64,000 nucleotides of DNA from CATQHS01 sp965203375 (lineage in GTDB: Bacteria; Actinomycetota; Acidimicrobiia; Acidimicrobiales; Aldehydirespiratoraceae), in assembly GCA_965203375.1 (NCBI GenBank), contig OZ241886.1, forward strand, positions 1,178,001-1,242,000, written 5' to 3'. The position numbers were made by a program, and so were the translations under genes. Position 1 is the first letter of the stretch. Each line of letters begins with the position of its first letter. Shown piece by piece: positions 16,021 to 24,788 of this stretch. Below the pieces are notes generated by a model. That model was not told the origin of the DNA. It worked only from the letters and a program-made list of their open reading frames with translations, and did no database searches.

Positions 16021-17088
16021 TCAGCGCCTGATCTCGTAGTACCAGTTGACGGGATCGAAGTCGAAGTCGTGGCGGGCGAAGCGCCCGAAGCCGGCCGCGG
16101 CTGTCATCTGCTCCAGCCGTTCGGGGTGCAGGCCGAGGGCGCCCAGGCCCGCTCCGCCCGGCTCGGACAGAGACGAAGACAGGCAATAGAGCAGCGACGT
16201 CGAGTACATGTAGGCCAGAACCGGGATCTTGCGGTTGGCCTCGAGCCCGCCCCGGCTCTTGATGTCGGCCACCAGCCACCAACCCTCAGCCGACAGGTTG
16301 CGGCGGGCGGCGGCCACGGCCCGGTCGGGCCGGGGCAGGTCGTGCAGGACGTCCAGGGTCACCAGCAGGTCGGCGTCCGGGAGCCGGTCGAGGTCGTCGA
16401 AGGTCCCCTGTTGGTAGGAGATGTTGCCGAGGCCCGAGCGGTCGGCGTCGGCCCGGGCCCGGTCGATGGCTTGGGCCGAGGGGTCGATGCCGATGACGGC
16501 CGCCGCGGGGAAGCCGGCGGCCAGCACCCCGGCGGCCACCCCCGCTCCGCAGCCGACGTCGATGATCGTGCCTCCCCGGCTCAGCCGCTCGGCGGCGCCG
16601 TCGAGGGCGGCCACCACCTCGGGGACCAGATAGGTCCGGTACTTGGCCGCGTTCATGGACGCCTGCACGTGGCAGGCGTCCTCGCCGTGCTCCTCCCAGG
16701 TCATGCCCAGCCCGGTGCGGAAGCCCTCGATGGTCCGCTCGATCTCGCCGGCCGAGACGGGAAGCCCGAACACGCCCGGCATGTACGAAGGGTGATCGGG
16801 GTCGGCCAGCAGCGCCTCGGCCTCGGGGGTCAGCGCGAACCGGCCGCGGTCGTGCTGGATCAACTCCGCCGCGGCCAGGGCGTGCAGCCACTCCCGCAGC
16901 CACCGCTCCTGCAGCCCGGCGGCGGCGGCCAGCTCGTCGCTGGTGCAGGGGGCGGTGTCCCGCAGAGCCGCCCAGAGCCCGAGCCGGCCGCCCATGTGCA
17001 TGAGAACGGCCAGAGCCTCGCCCTCCTTCACCCGGTACAGGTCGACGATGGCTTGCGGCATCCGCTCCGGGTCGATCTCAGTGCGCAT
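16021..17088 (-). CDS. Class I SAM-dependent methyltransferase with N-terminal winged-helix domain
   Basis: 355 residues from ATG 17088. The N-terminal part (residues 10-90, GRLGLWAALRD then AAAAGLQERWLREWLHALAAAELI) is a dimerisation/winged-helix domain as in O-methyltransferases and Rv2258c-like proteins. The SAM site is IDVGCGAGVAAGVLA near 185, with VIGIDPS as motif II. The substrate is unknown. Three further in-frame ATGs lie upstream in a tandem repeat, the first overlapping the tRNA-Gly CCA end. The 3' end is partly duplicated downstream (15994-16033). Confidence 0.83.
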   Translation of the reverse strand: MRTEIDPERMPQAIVDLYRVKEGEALAVLMHMGGRLGLWAALRDTAPCTSDELAAAAGLQERWLREWLHALAAAELIQHDRGRFALTPEAEALLADPDHPSYMPGVFGLPVSAGEIERTIEGFRTGLGMTWEEHGEDACHVQASMNAAKYRTYLVPEVVAALDGAAERLSRGGTIIDVGCGAGVAAGVLAAGFPAAAVIGIDPSAQAIDRARADADRSGLGNISYQQGTFDDLDRLPDADLLVTLDVLHDLPRPDRAVAAARRNLSAEGWWLVADIKSRGGLEANRKIPVLAYMYSTSLLYCLSSSLSEPGGAGLGALGLHPERLEQMTAAAGFGRFARHDFDFDPVNWYYEIRR

Positions 17089-17208
17089 GGCCGTGGCCGG
17101 GCTGGCGCCGTCGTCGGCCTCGCCGGGCATGGAGGTGGCCGGGTTGGCGTCGGGCTCGCCGGGCATGGCCGGGCTCGGGTCGGCGCCGTCGTCGGCCTCG
17201 GCGGGCAT
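17087..17208 (-). repeat. Tandem copies of a gene start between tRNA-Gly and the methyltransferase
   Basis: Three units of 42, 36 and 42 bases, each starting ATGCCCG and encoding MPAEADDGADPSPA, MPGEPDANPATS and MPGEADDGASPATA, precede ATG 17088. All are in frame, giving four successive start codons. Confidence 0.8.
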
Positions 17209-17282
17209 GGAGCGGGCGACCGGAATCGAACCGGCATCATCAGCTTGGAAGGCTGAGGTTCTGGCCGTTGAACTACGCCCGC
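17208..17282 (-). tRNA. tRNA-Gly (anticodon TCC)
   Basis: The minus strand folds as a cloverleaf: acceptor GCGGGCG/CGCCCGC, D-arm GTTC..GAAC, anticodon stem TCAGC/GCTGA around CTTCCAA, T-arm GCCGG TTCGATT CCGGT, discriminator T and an encoded CCA (17208-17210). The A of the CCA is also the A of an in-frame ATG of the downstream methyltransferase. Confidence 0.95.
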
Positions 17283-17443
17283 GTCGCCCCCACGCTAGAC
17301 GCTTCGCCCGCCGGTCGTGACCGCGCCGCCCCCGGCCCGAGACGGCGTCTCTGGCTCGCAGGCCGGTCGTCGGGGCCTGCCGACCGGGCCTGCCGCCCGG
17401 CGCCGTCCGCCCGACGGTCGCAACCGGCCCGGGCGCCCACCGG

Positions 17444-17449
17444 TACACT
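17444..17449 (+). promoter_or_regulatory. Candidate -10 box (TACACT) for leaderless tig mRNA
   Basis: TACACT is followed by 7 bases and the tig GTG; no ribosome site is present. Confidence 0.55.
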
Positions 17450-17456
17450 CGCCGGG

Positions 17457-18893
17457 GTGAAGAGCATCGTCGAGCCCCTCGACGACAACCGGGTCAAGCT
17501 CACCATCGAGGTTCCCGAGGCCGAGATGGAGGCCGCGGTCGACGACGCCTTCAAGCGCCTGGCCCGCCAGATCCGGATGCCCGGCTTCCGGCCCGGGCGG
17601 GCCCCCCGCAAGCTGCTGGAGGCTCAGCTCGGCTCGGGCGCGGGACGCTCCGAAGCCCTGCGGGCCTCCGTTCCCGAGTACTACGCCCTAGCCGTCATCG
17701 AGCACGACGTGGACGTGATCTCGAGCCCCGAGATCGAGATCATCGACGGGCAGGAGTCGGGCCCGGTGTCCTTCGGGGCGGTGGTGGAGGTGAGGCCCAG
17801 CGTCTCGATCTCCGGCTACGAGGGCCTGCAGATGGAGGTCCCCAGCCCAGCGGTCGACGCCGCCGAGACGGAGGAAGAGATCGACCGGTTCCTCGGCACC
17901 TTCGCCGAGCTCTCCCCGGTGGGCCGGCCCGCGGCCGACGGCGACCACGTCACCATCGACATCAACGGATCGGTGGGCGGCGAGGCCATCGCCGGCCTGA
18001 CCGCGTCGGACTACGACTACGTGGTCGGCACCGGGGCGGTGGTGGCCGAGATCGACCAGAACCTGCGCGGCGCCGCGGTCGGCGACATCGTCGAGTTCGA
18101 GGCCGATCACCCCGATCCCGACGAGGATCGCCCGCTGCGGTTCAGGGTGCTGGTCAAAGAGGTGTCGGAGACGGTTCTCCCCGACTTCGACGACGAGCTG
18201 GTGGCGGCCCACACCGAGCACGCCACCGCGGCCGAGCTGCGGGCCGACATCGAGTCCCGCCAGTTGGCGGTGAAGGTCTTGCGCTGCCGCCTGGCCCGGG
18301 AACAGGCCCTGACCGTCGCCTTGGCCGAGCTGGTCGCGGAGGAGCCCCCCGCGGCGATGGTCGACCGCGAGGTAGAGGCTCGTCTGGCGGATCTGGACGA
18401 AGAGTTCCGCCGCCGGGGCAGCGACATCTCCTCGGCCGGCCGGCCGGTGGAGGAGATCGCCGAGCAGCTCAGAGAGCCGGCCGCCCGGGCCGTGAAGTTC
18501 GACCTGGCCCTCAGAGCGGTGGCCTCGGCCGAGGGGCTGGAGCCCAGCGACGCCGAGGTCGACGCCGACATAGAGCGGGCGGCAGCCATCCCCGAGGCCG
18601 ACGGCGCCACCCCCGACGAGCTCCGAGCCGGTCTGGTCGAGACCGGACAGCTTTCGTCCCTGCGGGCCGCCCTGGCCAAGAGCGCCGCCCGGAGGTGGCT
18701 GCTGGACCGGGCCGTGCTGGTCGGACCCGAAGGCGAGGTCATCGACCCCGAGGCCCTGGAGCTCCCCGAGTTGCCCGAAGGCACCGACGACGACCCCGAG
18801 GCCCTAGAGCTCCCCGAGGACACCGACGACGACCCCGAGGCGCCGGAGTCCGACGCCGGCGAGGCCACCGACGAAGAGCAGGAGGATTCATGA
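17457..18893 (+). CDS. tig: Trigger factor (ribosome-associated chaperone, PPIase)
   Basis: 478 residues. The N-terminal ribosome-binding domain ends with MPGFRPGRAPRKLLEA (the GFRxGxxP signature, residues ~40-55), then comes an FKBP-type PPIase domain (residues ~150-235: GDHVTIDINGSVGG) and a long helical C-terminal chaperone domain. The last ~45 residues are very acidic, with a repeated DDDPEALELPE. It is first in the tig-clpP-clpX operon; its stop overlaps the clpP ATG (ATGA). Confidence 0.96.
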   Translation: MKSIVEPLDDNRVKLTIEVPEAEMEAAVDDAFKRLARQIRMPGFRPGRAPRKLLEAQLGSGAGRSEALRASVPEYYALAVIEHDVDVISSPEIEIIDGQESGPVSFGAVVEVRPSVSISGYEGLQMEVPSPAVDAAETEEEIDRFLGTFAELSPVGRPAADGDHVTIDINGSVGGEAIAGLTASDYDYVVGTGAVVAEIDQNLRGAAVGDIVEFEADHPDPDEDRPLRFRVLVKEVSETVLPDFDDELVAAHTEHATAAELRADIESRQLAVKVLRCRLAREQALTVALAELVAEEPPAAMVDREVEARLADLDEEFRRRGSDISSAGRPVEEIAEQLREPAARAVKFDLALRAVASAEGLEPSDAEVDADIERAAAIPEADGATPDELRAGLVETGQLSSLRAALAKSAARRWLLDRAVLVGPEGEVIDPEALELPELPEGTDDDPEALELPEDTDDDPEAPESDAGEATDEEQEDS

Positions 18894-19531
18894 CCTCGAT
18901 CCGCCCCCGCAACTACCTCGTGCCCACCGTGGTCGAGCAGACGAACCGGGGGGAGCGGGCCTTCGACCTCTACAGCCGGCTCCTGAAGGAGAACATCATC
19001 TTCTTGGGAACCCCCATCGACGACACCGTGGCCAACCTCATCTGCGCCCAGCTCCTGCACCTCGAGTCGGAGAACCCCGACAAGGACATCAACCTCTACA
19101 TCAACAGCCCGGGCGGCGACATCAACGCCCTCTTCGCCATCTACGACACGATGCAGTACATCAAGCCCGACATCACCACCATCTGCTTCGGCCAGGCCGC
19201 CTCGGCCGCGGCCGTGCTGCTGGCCGCCGGCGCCGGGGGCAAGCGCCTGGCCCTGCCCCACGCCCGCATCCTCGTCCACCAGCCCTACGCCGGGGCGTCG
19301 GGCCAGGCCAGCGACATAGAGCTGGTGGCGGCCGAGATCGCCCGGCTCAAGGCCTCGCTGGAGGAGGTCCTGGCCGCCCACACCGGCCAGCCCATGGAGA
19401 AGATCGCGGCCGACACCGACCGCGATTTCGTGATGACGGCGGAGCAGGCCAGGGACTACGGAATCATCGACGAGGTGATCGACACGCGCGCCGTGGTCGA
19501 GAGCGCGGGAACGATCACCGCGATCGGCTGA
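18890..19531 (+). CDS. clpP: ATP-dependent Clp protease proteolytic subunit
   Basis: 213 residues, a serine protease that forms the 14-mer chamber used by ClpX. The catalytic Ser is in CFGQAASAAAVLL, the His in LPHARILVHQPY, and the Asp in TDRDFVMTAEQARDYG. INSPGGDINALFAIYDTMQ is the substrate-binding strand. The ATG overlaps the tig stop by four bases. Short for a preproprotein, so little N-terminal processing is expected. Confidence 0.97.
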   Translation: MTSIRPRNYLVPTVVEQTNRGERAFDLYSRLLKENIIFLGTPIDDTVANLICAQLLHLESENPDKDINLYINSPGGDINALFAIYDTMQYIKPDITTICFGQAASAAAVLLAAGAGGKRLALPHARILVHQPYAGASGQASDIELVAAEIARLKASLEEVLAAHTGQPMEKIAADTDRDFVMTAEQARDYGIIDEVIDTRAVVESAGTITAIG

Positions 19532-19573
19532 GTAGGCTGAACGGGCTGAGATGAACAGGGGGAAGGCGGCGTA

Positions 19574-20842
19574 GTGGCCAAACTCGGCGAGGGGACCGAG
19601 CTTCTGAAGTGCTCGTTCTGCGGCAAGTCGCAGAAGCAGGTCAAGAAGCTGATCGCCGGCCCCGGCGTCTACATCTGCGACGAGTGCATAGACCTGTGCA
19701 ACGAGATCATCGAGGAGGAGCTGTCCGAGCCCTCCGACTCCTCGCTGGGCGATCTGCCTCCCCCCCGTGAGATCTACGCCTTCCTCGACGACTACATCGT
19801 GGGCCAGTCCAACGCCAAGCGGATCCTGTCGGTGGCGGTCTACAACCACTACAAGCGGGTGCAGCTCGACTCCTCCATCGACCCCGACGTCGAGCTCCAG
19901 AAGTCGAACATCCTGCTCATCGGGCCCACCGGCTGCGGCAAGACGCTCATGGCCCAGACCCTGGCCCGGATGCTCAACGTGCCCTTCGCCATCGCCGACG
20001 CCACCGCCCTCACCGAGGCGGGCTACGTGGGGGAGGACGTGGAGAACATCCTCCTCAAGCTCATTCAGGCCGCCGACTACGACGTCAAGAAGGCCGAGAC
20101 CGGCATCATCTACATCGACGAGATAGACAAGATCGCCCGCAAGAGCGAGAACCCGTCGATCACCCGGGACGTGTCCGGCGAGGGGGTCCAGCAGGCGCTG
20201 CTGAAGATCCTCGAGGGCACGTCGGCCGCGGTGCCGCCCCAGGGGGGCCGCAAGCACCCCCACCAAGAGTTCATCCAGATCGACACCACCAACGTCCTCT
20301 TCATCTGCGGCGGCGCCTTCGCCGGCATCGAGAAGATCGTGGAGCATCGCCAGGGCGCCCGGGGGGTGGGCTTCGGCGCCGACGTCCGCCGCCCCGAGGA
20401 GAAGGACCTCGGCGCCATCTTCGAGGACGTGCTGCCCGAGGACCTGACCCGCTTCGGCCTCATCCCCGAGTTCATCGGCCGCCTGCCGGTGGTGGGCACC
20501 GTCCGCAACCTGGAACGCGACGCCCTGGTGGAGATCCTGGTCCAGCCCCGCAACGCCCTGGTGAAGCAGTACCGCAAGATGTTCGAGTTCGAGAACGTCG
20601 ACCTCCAGTTCACCCAGGACGCGCTGGAGGCCATCGCCGATGAGGCCATCAAGCGGGTCACCGGGGCCCGCGGCCTGCGGGCGGTCCTGGAGGAAGTGCT
20701 GCTCGACATCATGTACGACCTCCCGGGCCGCGAAGACGTCGCCCAGGTGGTGATCAACCGGGACGCGGTGCTCCGCAACGTCAACCCCACACTGGTGCCC
20801 CACGTGGGCGAGGCCCCGGCCCGCGCCCGCCGCGCCAGCTAG
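19574..20842 (+). CDS. clpX: ATP-dependent Clp protease ATP-binding subunit ClpX
   Basis: 422 residues; AAA+ unfoldase feeding ClpP. The C4 zinc domain is CSFCGK/CDECIDLC at residues 13-40; Walker A is GPTGCGKT near 117; Walker B is IIYIDEIDKI near 178; the GYVGEDVE pore loop, the IGF-like RLPVVGT region and the sensor-2 arginine (GARGLRA) are present. GTG 19574 overlaps by one base the TAG of a 7-residue ORF (19551-19574) in the clpP-clpX gap; GGCTGA occurs three times in that gap. Confidence 0.97.
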   Translation: MAKLGEGTELLKCSFCGKSQKQVKKLIAGPGVYICDECIDLCNEIIEEELSEPSDSSLGDLPPPREIYAFLDDYIVGQSNAKRILSVAVYNHYKRVQLDSSIDPDVELQKSNILLIGPTGCGKTLMAQTLARMLNVPFAIADATALTEAGYVGEDVENILLKLIQAADYDVKKAETGIIYIDEIDKIARKSENPSITRDVSGEGVQQALLKILEGTSAAVPPQGGRKHPHQEFIQIDTTNVLFICGGAFAGIEKIVEHRQGARGVGFGADVRRPEEKDLGAIFEDVLPEDLTRFGLIPEFIGRLPVVGTVRNLERDALVEILVQPRNALVKQYRKMFEFENVDLQFTQDALEAIADEAIKRVTGARGLRAVLEEVLLDIMYDLPGREDVAQVVINRDAVLRNVNPTLVPHVGEAPARARRAS

Positions 20843-20863
20843 ACCCGGGCCCTTCCCCAACGC

Positions 20864-22159
20864 GTGGACTTCGACGAGGCCGTCGACCACCTCGAGAGCC
20901 TGATCAACCACGAGGCCCGGCCCCGGGCCGGGCGGGTGGCCGGCCTGAGCCTGGAGCCCATGCGCCGTCTGGCGGCGGCCATGGGGGACCCGCAGACCGC
21001 TTACCCGGTCGTCCACGTCACCGGGACCAACGGCAAGGGATCGACCGTGCGGATGACGGCCGCCCTGCTTCAGGCCATGGGCCTGCGGGTCGGCGCCTAC
21101 ACCAGCCCCCACCTGGTGGAGGTCACCGAGCGGGTCTGCGTCGGCTCCGCCCCGATCGGCGCCGAGGACTTCGGGGCCGCGGTGGGGGCGGTGGCCGGCT
21201 TCGCCGGGCATTTGGGGATGAAGGCGACCTGGTTCGAGACGGTGACGGCGGCGGCCCTGCGCCACTTCGCCGACGAGGCCGTGGACGCGGCCGTGGTGGA
21301 GGTGGGCATGCTCGGCCGCTTCGACGCCACCAACGTGGTCGACGGTCTGGTGGCGGCGGTCACCAACGTGGGCTTCGACCACACCGACGGGGCGGGGGAC
21401 TGGCGCCGGCGCATCGCCGGCGAGAAGGCGGGCATCATCAAGGCCGGATCGACGGTGGTGCTGGGCGAGACCGATCCCGACCTGGGCGAGGTCTTCGCGG
21501 CCGAGCCGTCCGGCGCCGTCGTGGTCCGGGACCGGGACTTCGGGGTGTCGGCCGACCGGCTGGCGGTGGGCGGGCGCCTCCTCGACCTGCACACCCCCCG
21601 CGGCCGCTACGACTCGGTGATGCTGTCGCTGCACGGCCGCCACCAGGCCGACAACGCGGCGGTGGCCCTGGCCGCGGCCGAGTCGTTCTTCGGCGCGGCC
21701 CTGCCCGACGGGGTGGTGGCCGAGGCCCTGGCCGGGGTCCGGGTGCCGGGCCGGTTCGAGATCGCGGGCCGCCACCCCCTGGTGGTGCTGGACGGGGCCC
21801 ACAACCCCGACGGGGCCAGGGCGGCCGCGGCCACCCTGGCCGAGGACTTCGCCCCGGCCGGCCGCCGGTTCGTGGTGGTGGGCATGCAGGACGGCCGAGA
21901 CCCCCGAGCCGTGCTCGAAGCCCTCGACGCGGTCGGCGCCGAGCTGGTCGTGGCCTGCACCGCCCCCACCGCCCGGGGCATCCCGGCCGCGGAGGTGGCG
22001 GCCGCGGCCCGCTCGCTGGGGGCCGACTGCGAGGCGGTGGCCGACGTGGGCGCGGCCATCGACCGGGCCCGGTCGCTGGCCGCCGAGACCGACGTCATCA
22101 GCGTGGTCGGGTCGTTCACCGTGGTGGGGGCGGCCAAGGAAGCCCTGGGCTGTCGTTAG
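20864..22159 (+). CDS. folC: Folylpolyglutamate synthase / dihydrofolate synthase
   Basis: 431 residues, Mur-ligase family. ATP site HVTGTNGKGSTVRM near 49-60, SPHLVEVTERVCV, the central GEKAGIIK motif near 185, and DGAHNPDG near 310 are family signatures. It adds glutamates to folates (and may add glutamate to dihydropteroate). GTG 20864 starts 21 bases after clpX; no ribosome site or -10 box is obvious. valS, often placed between clpX and folC in actinobacteria, is absent here. Confidence 0.93.
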   Translation: MDFDEAVDHLESLINHEARPRAGRVAGLSLEPMRRLAAAMGDPQTAYPVVHVTGTNGKGSTVRMTAALLQAMGLRVGAYTSPHLVEVTERVCVGSAPIGAEDFGAAVGAVAGFAGHLGMKATWFETVTAAALRHFADEAVDAAVVEVGMLGRFDATNVVDGLVAAVTNVGFDHTDGAGDWRRRIAGEKAGIIKAGSTVVLGETDPDLGEVFAAEPSGAVVVRDRDFGVSADRLAVGGRLLDLHTPRGRYDSVMLSLHGRHQADNAAVALAAAESFFGAALPDGVVAEALAGVRVPGRFEIAGRHPLVVLDGAHNPDGARAAAATLAEDFAPAGRRFVVVGMQDGRDPRAVLEALDAVGAELVVACTAPTARGIPAAEVAAAARSLGADCEAVADVGAAIDRARSLAAETDVISVVGSFTVVGAAKEALGCR

Positions 22160-22162
22160 CCT
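22157..22162 (+). promoter_or_regulatory. Candidate -10 box (TAGCCT) for leaderless ndk mRNA
   Basis: TAGCCT, overlapping the folC stop codon, lies 7 bases before the ndk GTG. Confidence 0.5.
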
Positions 22163-22169
22163 GCACGCC

Positions 22170-22583
22170 GTGGGCCGGACCCTGATCATCGTCAAGCCCG
22201 ACGCGGTCGAGCGGGGCCTCGTCGGCGAGATCCTCGGCCGCCTGGAGCGCAAGGGCCTGGCTCTGGGCGCGGCCGAGCTGCGCACCCTTGATGCCGACAC
22301 TCTGGCCCGCCACTACTCCGAGCACGCCCACAAGAGCTTCTACGGCGAGCTCATCGCCTTCATGAGCCGGGGGCCGGCGCTGGTGGCTGTGGTGGAGGGC
22401 CCCCGCGACACGACGAGGGTGGTGCGAGACCTCATGGGAGCGACCGATCCGGCGGCCGCGGCCCCCGGCACGATCCGAGGCGACCTGGGCATCGACCTGA
22501 CCGAGAACCTGATCCACGGCAGCGACTCCGAGGCCTCGGCGGAGCGCGAAATCCAGATCTTCTTCCCCGGCTCGACCGGCTAG
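22170..22583 (+). CDS. ndk: Nucleoside diphosphate kinase
   Basis: 137 residues, full length. Balances NTP pools through a phosphohistidine. ENLIHGSDS carries the catalytic His; TLIIVKPDAVERGLVGEI is the N-terminal signature. It sits after folC as in many actinobacteria, with a leaderless-type start. Confidence 0.97.
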   Translation: MGRTLIIVKPDAVERGLVGEILGRLERKGLALGAAELRTLDADTLARHYSEHAHKSFYGELIAFMSRGPALVAVVEGPRDTTRVVRDLMGATDPAAAAPGTIRGDLGIDLTENLIHGSDSEASAEREIQIFFPGSTG

Positions 22584-22631
22584 AGAGGCCCCGCCGACCC
22601 GGCCGGTTGCAATCAGGTGCCCGCCCGGCCA

Positions 22632-22637
22632 TAAACT
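22632..22637 (+). promoter_or_regulatory. Candidate -10 box (TAAACT) for mreB
   Basis: TAAACT lies 9 bases before the mreB ATG, slightly longer than the 6-8 seen at other leaderless-type starts. Confidence 0.45.
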
Positions 22638-22646
22638 GGGCCTCGC

Positions 22647-23681
22647 ATGGTCACAGGTTTCGATTCCCTCGTCGGCCGGGACGTGGCCGTTGATCTGGGA
22701 ACGGCCAACACCCTGGTGTATGTGCGCGGCCAGGGCATCGTGCTGGCCGAGCCGTCGGTGGTGGCCGTCAACACCCACGACAGCAAGCCGCTGGCGGTGG
22801 GGGCGGAGGCCAAGCGCATGATCGGGCGGACCCCGGCCCACATCCAGGCCATCCGCCCGCTGCGGGACGGCGTGATCGCCGACTTCGACGTCTGCGAGAA
22901 GATGCTGCGCTACTTCATCCAGAAGTCGAGCCAGCGCCGCTGGTCCAAGCCCAGGATGGTCATAGCCGTGCCCTCGGGCATCACCGGCGTCGAGCAGCGG
23001 GCCGTGCAGGAGGCGGCCGAATCGGCGGGGGCCCGCAAGCCGGCCTACATCATCGAGGAGCCCATGGCCGCGGCCATAGGCGCGGGCATGCCCATCCAGG
23101 AGCCCACCGGCAACATGATCATCGACATCGGCGGCGGCACCACCGAGGTGGCCGTCATCTCCTTGGGCGGGATCGTGGCCAGCACTTCGATACGGGTGGG
23201 GGGCGACGAGTTCGACGACGCCATCGTCCAATTCGTGCGCAAGGAGTTCTCCCTGGCCCTGGGGGAGCGGACGGCCGAGGAGGTCAAGGTCGAGCTCGGC
23301 TCGGTCTGGCCCCTCGAGCGGGAGATGCGGGCCGAGATCCGGGGGCGGGACCTGGTGACCGGCCTGCCCCGAACGGTGGTGGTCACCACCTCGGAGATAC
23401 GCGAGGCGCTTGAGGAGCCGATGGCCGCGGTCAGCGACGCGGTCCGCAGCACGCTCGACCGGACTCCGCCCGAGCTGGCCGCCGACATCATGGAGCGCAG
23501 CATCGTGATGGCGGGCGGCGGCGCCCTTATGAGGGGCATGGACCGGCGCCTGTCCAGCGAGACCGGCATGCCCTTGACCATTTCCCCCCAGGCCTTGCAC
23601 GCCGTCGTGGTGGGGGCCGGGCAGGTCCTCGAGGAGTTCGACTCGCTCAAGGGTGTGGTTCTGACTTCAAACGATCTCTGA
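22647..23681 (+). CDS. mreB: Rod shape-determining actin homologue MreB
   Basis: 344 residues. Actin-fold phosphate-1 motif VDLGTANTLVYV, connect motif and phosphate-2 MIIDIGGGTTEVAV near 153, and adenosine motif IVMAGGGALMRGMDRRL near 290 are all present. It forms membrane filaments that steer lateral wall synthesis. It is first in mreB-mreC-mreD-mrdA-rodA, the complete elongasome set, implying a rod or a rod-derived shape. Confidence 0.97.
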   Translation: MVTGFDSLVGRDVAVDLGTANTLVYVRGQGIVLAEPSVVAVNTHDSKPLAVGAEAKRMIGRTPAHIQAIRPLRDGVIADFDVCEKMLRYFIQKSSQRRWSKPRMVIAVPSGITGVEQRAVQEAAESAGARKPAYIIEEPMAAAIGAGMPIQEPTGNMIIDIGGGTTEVAVISLGGIVASTSIRVGGDEFDDAIVQFVRKEFSLALGERTAEEVKVELGSVWPLEREMRAEIRGRDLVTGLPRTVVVTTSEIREALEEPMAAVSDAVRSTLDRTPPELAADIMERSIVMAGGGALMRGMDRRLSSETGMPLTISPQALHAVVVGAGQVLEEFDSLKGVVLTSNDL

Positions 23682-23694
23682 GCGGGATCGGATC

Positions 23695-24618
23695 ATGGCT
23701 GATGCCATGCAAACCAGGCGGCTCCGCTACCGCTTGGTGCTGCTCGTCCTCACCGCCCTGGCCCTGCTGACGCTCGATTTCCGCGACTACGGGCCGATCG
23801 AGACGATCCAAAGCGGGCTGCGCGACCTGCTGCGGCCCCTGATAAACGTCACCGACGTGGCGCTGGGGCCGCTGGGCGATCTGTGGACCGCGGCCTGGGA
23901 TTACAACGAGCTGACCAACGAGAACGAGCAGTTGCGGGCCGAGCTGGGCCGGCTCCGCAGCGAGGCGATCCGGGTTGAGACCGACCGCGACGCCTATCGC
24001 CGCCTCCTTGAGGCCACCGAGATCGGCTACGTGGGGGACGTGGAGCGGGTGACCGCCTCGGTGCTGCGGGACTTGGTCGGGAACTTCACCTCCGATGTCG
24101 TGACGATCGACAAGGGCCGCCGCCACGGGATCCGACCGGGCCTGGCCGTGGCCACCTCGTCGGGTTTCGTGGGCCGCATCGACACCGTCGACACCCAGCG
24201 CAGCACGATCGAGCTGGTCAGCAGCCCCGAGCTGGTCATCGGCGTTCGCCTGGTCGAAAACGACGACGTCGGCCTGGGCCACGGCGTGGCCGGCGATCCG
24301 ACCGCCTTCGTGGTGGACGCCGGGCTGCGCGGCTCCGAGACGGCCGAACCGGTCGAGCCGCCGGGGGTGGGCAGCGCCGTGGTCACCGCCGCCGAGAGCC
24401 GCTACCCGGCCGGCATCCCCATCGGCTGGGTGACCGAGGTGGCCGAGACCAGGGGCGGTCTGGTCGAGGTGGTGACGGTCGAGCTGGCCGCCGACACCAG
24501 GGACCTGGGCTTCGTGACCGTTCTGCTGACCCCGCCCGCCGACGGCGCCGATCCCGACGACGAGCCGCTGCAGACCGGGACCCGACCCAGCCGCAACGCG
24601 GCGGGGGGCGGGTCGTGA
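23695..24618 (+). CDS. mreC: Rod shape-determining protein MreC
   Basis: 307 residues. One N-terminal membrane helix (residues ~13-28), a coiled coil (NELTNENEQLRAELGRLRSEAIR, about 63-90) and the beta-rich extracellular MreC domain with DKGRRHGIRPGLAVATSSGFVGRI and the matching second barrel. It links MreB to PBP2/RodA. The last codons and the stop are part of a fourfold 47-bp repeat running into mreD. Confidence 0.93.
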   Translation: MADAMQTRRLRYRLVLLVLTALALLTLDFRDYGPIETIQSGLRDLLRPLINVTDVALGPLGDLWTAAWDYNELTNENEQLRAELGRLRSEAIRVETDRDAYRRLLEATEIGYVGDVERVTASVLRDLVGNFTSDVVTIDKGRRHGIRPGLAVATSSGFVGRIDTVDTQRSTIELVSSPELVIGVRLVENDDVGLGHGVAGDPTAFVVDAGLRGSETAEPVEPPGVGSAVVTAAESRYPAGIPIGWVTEVAETRGGLVEVVTVELAADTRDLGFVTVLLTPPADGADPDDEPLQTGTRPSRNAAGGGS

Positions 24619-24788
24619 GCTGGCTGAAGATGACGGCGGTGACCCTGGCGGGGGGCGGGTCGTGAGCTGGTTGAAGATGACAGCGGTGACCCTGGCGGGG
24701 GGCGGGTCGTGAGCTGGTTGAAGATGACAGCGGTGACCCTGGCGGGGGGCGGGTCGTGAGCTGGTTGAAGATGACGATGGTGACCCTG
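24601..24788 (+). repeat. Four 47-bp tandem repeats at the mreC-mreD junction forming three relay micro-ORFs
   Basis: Units start at 24601, 24648, 24695 and 24742. Each holds a GTGA where the stop of one ORF overlaps the next GTG (24615, 24662, 24709, 24756). Copies 1-3 each encode a 16-residue peptide, starting VSWLKMT and ending GGGGS; copy 4 opens mreD itself. Near-identity indicates recent expansion, and the 47-base length keeps every overlap in register. Confidence 0.9.

Noticed and set aside
18107..22300. A 1397-codon open frame on the minus strand
   Set aside because: It lies antisense to tig, clpP, clpX and folC, which are intact and conserved. Its composition is that of a codon shadow in high-GC DNA.
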